A DNA stretch of 60,332 bases from Denitrovibrio sp. (GTDB taxonomy: Bacteria > Chrysiogenota > Deferribacteres > Deferribacterales > Geovibrionaceae). The notes under the pieces were generated by a model. The model saw only the letters and a list, made by a program, of their open reading frames with translations, made no database searches and was not told the origin of the DNA. The first letter of the stretch is position 1, and every line of letters begins with the position of its first letter. The stretch lies in NCBI GenBank assembly GCA_002869145.1, contig PKTM01000027.1:1-60332 (forward strand). The letters run 5' to 3'. A program made the translations under genes and the position numbers. Of the stretch, positions 46,215 through 54,493 are shown piece by piece.

Positions 46215-46250
46215 ACATAAAAAAACCCGCTCATCTGAGCGGGTTTTGTT
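46215..46250. terminator. bidirectional intrinsic terminator
   Basis: AACCCGCTC (46224-46232) pairs with GAGCGGGTT (46237-46245). There is an A-run on the left and a T-rich run on the right, so it can stop both the PilZ transcript and the convergent cytochrome transcript. Confidence 0.85.
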
Positions 46251-46267
46251 TTTTAATTACCTAGTGC

Positions 46268-46630
46268 TTACTCGTGGCATGTTTTGCAGGACTTGCCTTT
46301 AGGAACTTTCTTCTCTTTGTGGCATTTCCAGCATAATTCATCATGAACATCGTTCTTTGTTCCGCCCTTTTTAAGTTCGCCAGATGCAACCATTGCTTTA
46401 GGGTCGAATGTTTTTCCACCAGATACAAGCGCTCCGCCTTCAGCTGTTGCATGACAGTCAGTACATGTGTTATTTTGCTGATGTTTAGCGTGGTCGAAAA
46501 TAACAGGTGACTTCTTTGTTTCAAGTCCCCATTTCTCTGCGAGGTTAATAGTCTCAGGGCCTTTATCTGCTGCTATAGCAACAAGAGCCATTGAGAATAC
46601 GATAAGCATTATCACTGCTAATTTTTTCAT
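46268..46630 (-). CDS. periplasmic triheme cytochrome c (c7/c3 type)
   Basis: A signal peptide ending VAIAA precedes a mature domain of about 100 residues with three CxxCH motifs (CTDCH, CWKCH, CKTCH) and extra histidines (FDHAKHQQ, DVHDEL) that can be axial ligands. This is the class III/c7 layout, as in the PpcA group of metal-reducing bacteria. It probably shuttles electrons in the periplasm. AGGAG precedes the ATG, and a terminator follows the stop. Confidence 0.9.
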   Translation of the reverse strand: MKKLAVIMLIVFSMALVAIAADKGPETINLAEKWGLETKKSPVIFDHAKHQQNNTCTDCHATAEGGALVSGGKTFDPKAMVASGELKKGGTKNDVHDELCWKCHKEKKVPKGKSCKTCHE

Positions 46631-46704
46631 AAATAAACTCCTCTTATTAGGTTTTTATGATTTTAAACTCTCGCAAAGCCTCTGTCAATGGTTTAACTCT
46701 TATT

Positions 46705-47310
46705 TTAGTCTAATATTCTATCAATATTGGTGATAAGAGTTGATTTTCTTAAAATTTTAAATTTTGATGAACTAATGTCAATTAATGCTGAAGAGGAATC
46801 TGCTATATGTTTATCATATATATAGAAATCCACATGCTTCTGAAACATTTCTGTGATGGTTTTGAAGTTATTTTCATAAGGTTTGCCTGAAAGGTTTGCA
46901 CTGGTGGCACTGATAGGTCCGGTGCTTTGTATCATTTCACACAGCCATTTTTTGTCAGGCATACGAACTGCTATGGTTCCATCAAGTGTGTAAAGTTCCG
47001 GCAGCCAGCTTTTAGCCTTAAGTATAAGAGTCACAGGCGCAGGCCAAAGTTTTTCTATCAGTCTTGTCTGTTCAGCATTTTCGACAATAGCAATATCTTC
47101 AAGCTGACTTATACAGGACACAAGCACTGGGAATGGCTTGTTTTGTTCACGGCCTTTAATTTCGAATATCTTTTCGTTGGCAGAGGTGTCTGCTATAGGG
47201 GCGCCTATTCCGTATATGGTGTCTGTCGGGAAAATAACGGGCTCCGATTTTTCCAGAGCCCTTTTGAAAATATCTTTTGCGTTATTAAGGTTAGCTTTCG
47301 CTATAAGCAT
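46705..47310 (-). CDS. tsaC: threonylcarbamoyl-AMP synthase (Sua5/YrdC family)
   Basis: The protein has the family motif EPVIFPTDTIYGIGAP, the KGREQNKPFPVLVS segment and the SATSANLSGKP loop. It forms threonylcarbamoyl-AMP from threonine, bicarbonate and ATP for t6A in tRNA, feeding TsaD (encoded at 15587-16570). At 201 residues it lacks the extra Sua5 domain, so it is the short TsaC form. It starts within the purE stop (TAATG). Confidence 0.93.
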   Translation of the reverse strand: MLIAKANLNNAKDIFKRALEKSEPVIFPTDTIYGIGAPIADTSANEKIFEIKGREQNKPFPVLVSCISQLEDIAIVENAEQTRLIEKLWPAPVTLILKAKSWLPELYTLDGTIAVRMPDKKWLCEMIQSTGPISATSANLSGKPYENNFKTITEMFQKHVDFYIYDKHIADSSSALIDISSSKFKILRKSTLITNIDRILD

Positions 47311-47804
47311 TAAAGCATTTCCTGAACAGCTTCGTTATCTTTATAAACTTTCTCTTTCATAGTGTCACGGTAGGTTATAAGCTTTTCGTAAATTGCTTTG
47401 TCGCTTCTTCCTATTATCTGTGCAGCAAAGATTCCGGCGTTTTTGGCTCCGGCTTTACCTATAGCCATAGTGGCAACGGGGATACCGCCGGGCATCTGTA
47501 CCATAGCATAAAGTGCGTCTATGCCGTTCATGCTTGTAGCGGATATCGGTACAGCGATAACAGGCACATTAGTTTCGCTTGCGATAACTCCTGCAAGGTG
47601 TGCAGCAGCTCCGGCGAGTGCAATAATTGCTACAAGACCGCGCTCATGGGCAGTTTTTGACCATTCGCCTGTTCTCTCAGGTGTTCTGTGTGCAGATGAC
47701 ACTATAACCTCATACTCAATCCCGAATTCCTTTAAAACGTCAATGGCAGACTGTGCAATGTCAAAGTCAGACTTGCTGCCCATAATGATTCCTACTTTGT
47801 TCAT
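47310..47804 (-). CDS. purE: N5-carboxyaminoimidazole ribonucleotide mutase
   Basis: This class I PurE of 164 residues opens IIMGSKSDFDIAQSA and has the conserved VSSAHRTPERT and IALAGAAAHLAGVIASET motifs. It converts N5-CAIR to CAIR in purine synthesis. It overlaps purD by 4 bases (ATGA) and tsaC by 1 base. The gene is intact, unlike its upstream neighbours purD and purH. Confidence 0.96.
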   Translation of the reverse strand: MNKVGIIMGSKSDFDIAQSAIDVLKEFGIEYEVIVSSAHRTPERTGEWSKTAHERGLVAIIALAGAAAHLAGVIASETNVPVIAVPISATSMNGIDALYAMVQMPGGIPVATMAIGKAGAKNAGIFAAQIIGRSDKAIYEKLITYRDTMKEKVYKDNEAVQEML

Positions 47805-49087
47805 TTTTTCAACCTCTTAAGTGCTTTTGCGCCAATATCATTACGATAGTGGACATCTTTCCACTCTATTTTTTTAACCGCTTCATAAGCGAGTTTTATT
47901 GTGTCAGCAAGTCCTTCACCACAGGCAGTAACGCCGAGCACACGACCGCCGGTATTCACAGTTTTACCGTCTACTGTTTCTGTCCCTGCGTGGAAAACTT
48001 TAACACCTTACAGTTTATCAGCTTCTGCTATACCTTTTATTTCATATCCTTTTTTGTAAGATTTCGGATATCCGCCGGATGCCATCACAACACACACAGT
48101 GGGGTTTTCGTTCCATTCTATCTCAACCTTATCCAATGTCTGGTCTACACATGCGAAAAAAACAGGCACTATGTCAGATTTCAGTCTGGACAAAACAGGC
48201 TGTGTCTCAGGGTCGCCGAAACGAGCGTTGAACTCAAGCACCTTTGTACCGTTTTTTGTAACCATGAGCCCTGCGTATATAATCCCTTTGAAAGTGATCC
48301 CTTTGTCAGCCATTGCTTTGATAAGCGGGTAGGCTATCTTCTCTGTGGCAAAATCGAACAGCTCGTCTGTTACAACAGGGGCAGGGGAGTAAGCTCCCAT
48401 TCCGCCTGTGTTCGGGCCTTTGTCATCGTCGTAAACAGGTTTATGGTCTTGGGATGAAACCATAGGCAGAACTGTTATGCCGTCTGTGAATGCAAGGTAT
48501 GATGCTTCCTCGCCATCGAGAAATTCTTCGACAACAACTTTACTTCCCGCCTCGCCGAATGCGTTATCAACAAAAATCTCTTCAAGTGCGCCAATAGCTT
48601 CTTCGACAGTTCTGGCAACTGTAACACCTTTACCAGCGGCTAATCCGTCCGCCTTAACAACAATAGGTGCGCCCTGCTTATTAACATAGTCCTTAGCAGA
48701 TTCTAGGTCAGTAAATTCTCCGTAAGCAGCAGTAGGAATTCCTGCATCTATCATAATCTCTTTAGCGAAGGCTTTGCTGGCCTCAAGCTGTGCAGCATCC
48801 GCATTAGGTCCGAAAGCTCTTAAACCCTCGGCTGTGAAAGCATCGACAACGCCCATAGCAAGCGGATCTTCCGGCCCAACAACAGTAAGGTCAATCTTTT
48901 CTCGCTTAGCAAATTCCAATAATCTATCAATATCTGTGGCCTTAATGTCCACGTTGACTGTTTTATCTTCGAGGTCTGTGCCGCCGTTACCAGGTGCGGC
49001 ATATATTTTCGCTACCAGAGGTGACTGTGCAATTTTCCAGCAAAGTGCGTGTTCACGTCCTCAGCCTCCGACTACAAGTATTTTCAT
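47801..49087 (-). pseudogene. purD: phosphoribosylamine-glycine ligase, interrupted by in-frame TGA and TAA
   Basis: The frame starts MKILVVGG at 49087 and meets a TGA at codon 9 (49061-49063), followed by GREHALCWKIAQSP; the family reads GGGGREHAL, so a Gly codon is replaced. It continues with the ATP-grasp core (VVVKADGLAAGKGV, EASYLAFTDG, NTGGMGAYSP, FKGIIYAGLM, FNARFGDPETQ) to a TAA at 48008-48010. After that, GVKVFHAGTETVDGK and a normal C-terminus run to 47801, making an ATGA overlap with purE. Full length is 428 codons, normal for PurD. Both stops are explained by G-to-T changes (GGA, GAA). As written the gene could not make PurD. Confidence 0.88.
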
Positions 49088-49108
49088 AATCTATATCCTC
49101 CATACAAT

Positions 49109-49218
49109 GGCTTACATGGATGTAAGCCCAATTTGCAGTTCATCTGCAAATTGAGAGAGAGGGCAAAAGCTTCTTTTGCCCGATCGTATGCAAAAGTTTC
49201 ACGGATGATAACTTTTGC
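49109..49218. other. array of four consecutive hairpins between purH and purD
   Basis: Four perfect stems lie end to end in the 141-base gap. They are GGCTTACAT/ATGTAAGCC (49109-49128), CAATTTGCAG/CTGCAAATTG (49129-49153), GGGCAAAAG/CTTTTGCCC (49161-49181) and GCAAAAGTT/AACTTTTGC (49190-49218). Each arm is 9-10 bases without mismatch. The third and fourth share the GCAAAAG word. Read in the operon direction the last hairpin ends about 21 bases before the purD start. They may set the purH/purD mRNA ratio or be a repeat-type structured element. Confidence 0.75.
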
Positions 49219-49228
49219 AAAAATTTTA

Positions 49229-50773
49229 TCAGTGTTTGAAGTGTCTCACACCGGTGAAGACCATAGCTATTCCGTGCTCGTTTGCAGCGGTGATAACTTC
49301 CTCATCTCTAATGGAGCCTCCCGGTGATATTATAGCTGTGATTCCTCTTTCAGCCGCCTCGTCTATGCTGTCTCTGAAAGGGAAAAAAGCGTCAGATGCC
49401 ATAACGGTTCCTTTCAGCTCTGATTTCGCCTTTGAAGCAGCTATCTTTGATGAATCCACACGGCTCATCTGACCTGCACCCACGCCTATTGTTCTGTCTT
49501 GGGTACAGTAAACTATGGCGTTTGACTTAACATGCTTAGCAACAACCCAAGCGAAATCCATAGCCTTGTATTCAGTATCAGTAGGTTTTCTGTCCGTAGG
49601 AACTTTGAGTGCTCTGATATCTTCTATTTCATGAAGGTCTCTGTCCTGAAGGAGTATCCCTCCAGTCACATTTTTAACATCCAGTTCGTTGTCACGTCCG
49701 CCTGTAATATCGCCAAGCTCTATAAGGCGCAGATTTTTCTTAGCCTCAAGGATTGCAATAGCCTCTTTCGAAAACGATGGAGCAAGAACTACTTCGAGGA
49801 AAATATTTGCAAGCTTGTCAGCCAGAGCAGCATCAACCTCACGGTTCACACCCACAATACCTCCGAAAGCTGAAACAGGATCGCACTCCAGCGCTTTATC
49901 GTATGCTTCCACAACAGAATCGCCAATTGCGCAACCGCAAGGGTTTGTATGTTTTATGATAGCCACCGCAGGATGCTTGAACTCTTTTATAAGCTCAAGT
50001 GTGGCGTGGATATCTACTATGTTGTTAAATGAAAGTTCTTTACCCTGAAGCTGTTTGCCTGTTGAAACGGAAGCTTCTTTCACCAGAGGCTGAACATAGA
50101 ACGCTGAATCCTGATGTGGGTTTTCGCCGTATCTCATCATCTGCTTCTTGCGTGCAGGGATGGCTATCTCCTCAGGAAATTTAACGCCGAGTTTCTGGTT
50201 GAAGTAGTTAGCGATAATAGAATCGTAAACACCTGTGTGGGAGTAAGCTTTTCTTGCCAGATCTATACGGGTATCAAGTTCTGTTCCGCCATTATCCATC
50301 TCAGAAAGTACCCTGCTGAAATCATCATTATCAACAATAACAGTTACGAACTTGTGGTTTTTCGCTGCTGAGCGGATCATGGAAGGACCGCCTATATCAA
50401 TGTTTTACACAACTTCATCATGCTCTGCGCCTTTTGCAACAGTAGCTTCGAAAGGGTAGAGGTTTACAACAACCATGTCGATATCTTCGAGATCGTGCTC
50501 TTTCATGGTTGTCTGATGTTTTTCGTTATCGCGGATGTTCAAGATGCCGCCATGTACTTTCGGGTGGAGAGTTTTCACTCTGCCGTCAAGCATTTCAGGA
50601 AATCCTGTGAACTCAGAGATCTCTACAATCTCAACACCGCTTTCTGCGAGAAGTTTTGCTGTTCCGCCGGTGGAGATTATCTTTACGCCGTGTTTTTTCA
50701 GACCCTTTGCAAATTCAACGATACCGCTCTTATCAGAAACACTGATCAAAGCAGCTTTAGGCATTACTTTCAT
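49229..50773 (-). pseudogene. purH: bifunctional AICAR transformylase/IMP cyclohydrolase, interrupted by an in-frame TAA
   Basis: The N-terminal IMP cyclohydrolase part ([49 protein letters not shown]) runs to a TAA at 50405-50407. The same frame resumes NIDIGGPSMIRSAAKNHK, which the family has as ENIDIGGP. So a conserved Glu codon is replaced (GAA to TAA). The transformylase domain (RYGENPHQDSAFY, KHTNPCGCAIG, SDAFFPFRDSID, SPGGSIRDEEVI) is complete. Full length is 514 codons, normal for PurH. GAGGA precedes the ATG, which overlaps lspA by 17 bases. Confidence 0.88.
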
Positions 50774-51245
50774 TATTAGTCCTCTTGTTTAATATTATAT
50801 AATCTAGAAACAGCAGCCCTATACCCACAGATATAGCCATATCTGCCACATTGAAGGCAGGCCACTGGTATTGTTTGATGTAGAAGTGGAGAAAATCCAC
50901 AACTTTTCCCATATAAACCCTGTCTATGAAGTTGCCCACAGCTCCAGATAATATGAGTGTATAAGAGACAAGACGTATTTTCATCTCTTTCTCTTTAATC
51001 ATAAGGTAGGTTACTGCCAGTATCGCCACTGCTGTTACCACAACAAAGAAAAGCTGACGGTAAGACTCATTCAGAGTGGCGAGCATACCGAACGCCGCAC
51101 CCGGATTAAGAACGTATGTGATACTGAAAAAACCGTCTATAACAGGGCGCATTTCATAAAGTTCGAAATTGTTCTTTATGTACACCTTTGTTAGCTGGTC
51201 AAGTGCTACTATAATAGCTGCTGATGCTAAAAGAATTCTTTTCAT
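50757..51245 (-). CDS. lspA: lipoprotein signal peptidase
   Basis: Signal peptidase II of 162 residues with four membrane helices. The catalytic aspartates are in [15 protein letters not shown] and [11 protein letters not shown], and DQLTKVYIK is near the start. It cleaves prolipoproteins such as the S41 and GH10 lipoproteins of this window. It starts within the ileS stop (TAATG), the usual ileS-lspA pairing. Confidence 0.96.
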   Translation of the reverse strand: MKRILLASAAIIVALDQLTKVYIKNNFELYEMRPVIDGFFSITYVLNPGAAFGMLATLNESYRQLFFVVVTAVAILAVTYLMIKEKEMKIRLVSYTLILSGAVGNFIDRVYMGKVVDFLHFYIKQYQWPAFNVADMAISVGIGLLFLDYIILNKRTNNESNA

Positions 51246-54040
51246 TAGGCCAGAGCCTCATCGCAGCGGGTGCATATACCGTCTGTCTTTTTGCCGACAG
51301 TAGGAGATTTTGTCCAGCATCTTTCGCATTTAGCGTTTGATGAAGGTGTTACCTTAACCTTTATCTTGCCGTCTTCTGATGTGTGGCAGTCGGTCATCTG
51401 CGCAGGATCAGCAAGCACTATCTCAGAAACTATAAAGATTCTTTCGATACCTTCATCAGCCACCAGAGCTTTTGCTGTCTCTGCATCCACACCGACTATG
51501 ATGTCAGCGTCAAGGGGGTGACCTATGGTCTTCTCGGCTCTTGCCACTTCCAGAGCTTTTGTAGCTACTTTGCGAACCTCAAGAATCTTCTGCCATTTTT
51601 TAAAGTTAGCTTCATCTGAGTACTGTTGAACAGGTGCGAACATCTCTTCAAAAATAGTATCTTTTTTGCCTTTATATGCAGGGATATACTCGTATATTTC
51701 ATCTGCTGTGAACGATAGGACAGGAGCCATCAATACACTCATCTCTTTGACCAGTGTGAAAAGCACAGTCTGTGCCGAGCGTCTCTCTCTGCTGTCAGAC
51801 TTATATGCGTACAGCCTGTCCTTCAGGATATCCAGATAGAAGGATGAAAGGTCACTGATACAGAAGTTTATGAATGTATGATAGAAAGTGTGGAACTGGT
51901 ATTTATCATATGCTTCATAAATACGTTTTTTCACCTGCTGCCATCTCATAAGAGCATATCTGTCGAGATCGAGCATATCTTCGAAGGCCACCATATCTGC
52001 ATCAGGGTTAAAATCTGCAATGTTGCCGAGCAGATATCTGGCTGTGTTTCTTATTTTACGGTATGACTCCGTAAGTCTCTGGATGATGTCCTGAGAGATA
52101 CTGACGTCTTCTGAATAATCCTCTGCGGAAACCCACAGTCTGAGAATCTCAGCACCGAATTTGTTAATTATATCTTTGGGATCAACAGTGTTGCCGAGTG
52201 ATTTGGACATTTTACGTCCTTTACCATCCATGGCAAAACCGTGTGTAAGTACTTCTTTGTAAGGAGCGATGCCTCTTGAACCCACGCACTCCAGGATAGA
52301 AGAGTGGAACCAGCCTCTGTGCTGGTCAGAACCTTCAAGGTACATGTTTGCCGGCCAGCTTAGTTCTTCCCGAACCTCCAGAACGGCAGCGTGTGATGTG
52401 CCTGAGTCAAACCAAACATCAAGTATGTCTGTCTCTTTGGAGAATCTTGTTCCTCCGCATTTACAAGCAGTTCCTTCAGTTATGAAGTCCTCATTTGGTC
52501 TGTCAAACCATGCATCAGCGCCGTCCTGCTCGAAGGCTTTCACTACATTCGACTGAATCTCTTTATTCGTAACAACCTCTCCGCAGTCCTCACAGAGAAA
52601 TACTGCGATAGGTACACCCCAGACTCTCTGTCTGGAGATACACCAGTCCGGTCTGTTCTCCATCATGGATGTGATTCTGTTTTCACCCCATGCAGGTGTC
52701 CAGCTTACTTTCTTTATCTCTTCCAGCACTTTTTTGCGGAGGTCATTTTTCTCCATGCTTATAAACCACTGAGGCGTGGCACGGTATATTACCGGCTTTT
52801 TACATCTCCAGCAGTGTGGGTATGAGTGGTTTATTTCGCCGGTGGAGAGCAGTGAGCCTGTTTCATCCATCATCTCTACTATCATAGGGTTAGCCTTGTT
52901 TATGTGCTCTCCGCCATAGATTTCGACACTTGGTCTGTATACACCTCTGTCATCCACAGGGTTATACACTTCCAGTCCGTATTGTTTGCCTACCTCGTAG
53001 TCTTCCTGACCGTGACCTGGAGCAGTGTGTACAAGTCCCGTACCAGCTTCCAGTGTTACGTGGTCGCCGAGTATACCGAGAGATGTGCGGTCGTAGAATG
53101 CATGTTTGAACTCTACACGCTCAAGCTCAGTACCTTTGAAAACTTTTACGCTCTCTGCTTCGTGAATGTGAAACTCTTCCTTCATCTTTTCAGTGAGGTC
53201 AGTTGCCACAATAATATATTCACCTCTCTCAAGGTTTTTGTTGCATGTATCTGTTACTTTTAAAATGGTGTACTCAAGCTCTGCGTTTGCGGCTATACCT
53301 AGGTTCGCAGGGAGTGTCCAGGGTGTTGTTGTCCATATAACAGCAGATAAGCTATCTGTTTCAGACAGTCCGAACTTGCCCTTGAACTCATCTTTCATAG
53401 GAAACTTTACAAATACTGAGTGAGAAGTGTGGTTATCATACTCCACCTCTGCCTCTGCAAGTGCTGTTACACAGCTGGCGCACCAATAAACAGGTTTCAG
53501 ACCTTTATAAACTCCGCCGTTATCAAAAAAGCGGTAAAGCTCTTCCAGTGTTTTCGCCTCATATTTGTAGTCCATAGTGATATATGGGTTGTACCAGTCT
53601 CCAAAACCGCCCAATCGGATGAAGCCCTGTCTCTGTACGTCTATGAACTTATCAGCATATTTTCTGCACTCTTTACGGATGTCAGACTTGGACATTTCTG
53701 CTTTTTTCTTGCCGATTTTCTTGTCCACCTGATGCTCGATAGGCAGTCCGTGGCAGTCCCATCCGGGGATGTATGGAGTGTAAAAGCCTTCGAAAGCTTT
53801 AATTTTAATAATGATGTCTTTCAGAGTTTTGTTCATGGCGTGTCCGATGTGGATTTCGCCGTTTGCATAAGGAGGTCCGTCGTGGAGAATGTATGGGTTG
53901 TTTTTATCACGTGCATCTAGCATCTTCTGATAAACATTCATCTCGTCCCATTTCTTGATTCTCTCTGGTTCTTTTGTGCTGAGACTGGCTTTCATAGGAA
54001 AGGCTGTCTGCGGCAGGTTAAGGGTATCTTTATAATCCAT
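51245..54040 (-). CDS. ileS: isoleucyl-tRNA synthetase
   Basis: This class I synthetase of 931 residues has the HIGH motif in GEIHIGHAMNK, the editing domain (WTTTPWTLPANLGIA), DVWFDSGTSH, KMSKS in RKMSKSLGN and a C-terminal zinc knuckle (CERCW and CTRC). The length and zinc site match the eubacterial type. It heads the ileS-lspA-purH-purD-purE-tsaC run. AGGAGAC lies just before the ATG. I see no T-box leader upstream. Confidence 0.97.
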   Translation of the reverse strand: MDYKDTLNLPQTAFPMKASLSTKEPERIKKWDEMNVYQKMLDARDKNNPYILHDGPPYANGEIHIGHAMNKTLKDIIIKIKAFEGFYTPYIPGWDCHGLPIEHQVDKKIGKKKAEMSKSDIRKECRKYADKFIDVQRQGFIRLGGFGDWYNPYITMDYKYEAKTLEELYRFFDNGGVYKGLKPVYWCASCVTALAEAEVEYDNHTSHSVFVKFPMKDEFKGKFGLSETDSLSAVIWTTTPWTLPANLGIAANAELEYTILKVTDTCNKNLERGEYIIVATDLTEKMKEEFHIHEAESVKVFKGTELERVEFKHAFYDRTSLGILGDHVTLEAGTGLVHTAPGHGQEDYEVGKQYGLEVYNPVDDRGVYRPSVEIYGGEHINKANPMIVEMMDETGSLLSTGEINHSYPHCWRCKKPVIYRATPQWFISMEKNDLRKKVLEEIKKVSWTPAWGENRITSMMENRPDWCISRQRVWGVPIAVFLCEDCGEVVTNKEIQSNVVKAFEQDGADAWFDRPNEDFITEGTACKCGGTRFSKETDILDVWFDSGTSHAAVLEVREELSWPANMYLEGSDQHRGWFHSSILECVGSRGIAPYKEVLTHGFAMDGKGRKMSKSLGNTVDPKDIINKFGAEILRLWVSAEDYSEDVSISQDIIQRLTESYRKIRNTARYLLGNIADFNPDADMVAFEDMLDLDRYALMRWQQVKKRIYEAYDKYQFHTFYHTFINFCISDLSSFYLDILKDRLYAYKSDSRERRSAQTVLFTLVKEMSVLMAPVLSFTADEIYEYIPAYKGKKDTIFEEMFAPVQQYSDEANFKKWQKILEVRKVATKALEVARAEKTIGHPLDADIIVGVDAETAKALVADEGIERIFIVSEIVLADPAQMTDCHTSEDGKIKVKVTPSSNAKCERCWTKSPTVGKKTDGICTRCDEALA

Positions 54041-54077
54041 TTATTGTCTCCTGAAAAACATTTAACTACAATTTTCA

Positions 54078-54212
54078 GTCATCATGAGGAGTGTAACGAC
54101 GTAATGATCTCAGGGCTTCGATTCGCAAAATGCTTTAGTCACAGTGACTGTAAAAGCCTTGCCTAATATTCTCCTGAGGTTCTTACGGCTTCTTTTGAAG
54201 CCTCAGAATGAC
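54078..54212. repeat. 135-bp imperfect inverted-repeat element, copy 2
   Basis: It begins GTCATCATGAGGAGTG and ends CCTCAGAATGAC, so the arms are inverted repeats with mismatches. The palindrome GTCACAGTGAC lies at 54138-54148, 60 bases from the left end (62 in copy 1). Its length equals that of the copy at 102-236. It fills part of the divergent gap between ileS and the MHS transporter gene. Confidence 0.6.
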
Positions 54213-54493
54213 AATCATATTTTTGCACGCACCAATAGCGCACAAATCCAGAACGGAATAATTAGCACCAAATGGTTATTTTTTCAAGTGTAAGGATGAG
54301 TATGTCAGAAAATAATCAGACATTTATATATCACAAATTTAAGTAAGACTGCAGAAAGAGAGTTGGTGTAACACTAAAATGGGATACGATCTCTCAGTTT
54401 ATTAGACTCTTGAGTTATAATAAATGTAGAAAAATTAATTAAATTCATATTCACCCCGTTGCTATATTAGTTTGCATTCTTATCATATTTAGT
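54213..54493. other. non-coding remainder of the ileS/MHS divergent gap
   Basis: This AT-rich stretch has no frame, RNA fold or terminator that I can support. It must hold the promoter of the MHS transporter gene, for which no ribosome site is obvious. Confidence 0.5.

Noticed and set aside
47849-48457. 202-codon plus-strand frame
   Set aside because: It is antisense to purD, has no ribosome site and reads as low-quality Cys/Phe-rich sequence.
7718-49063. Selenocysteine at the in-frame TGA codons
   Set aside because: The family residues are Gly in three of the four cases, TAA and TAG interruptions occur alongside, and I see no convincing hairpin directly downstream of the TGAs.
54041-54493. 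T-box leader upstream of ileS
   Set aside because: No specifier-loop or antiterminator-like sequence is visible; the gap contains the 135-bp repeat instead.
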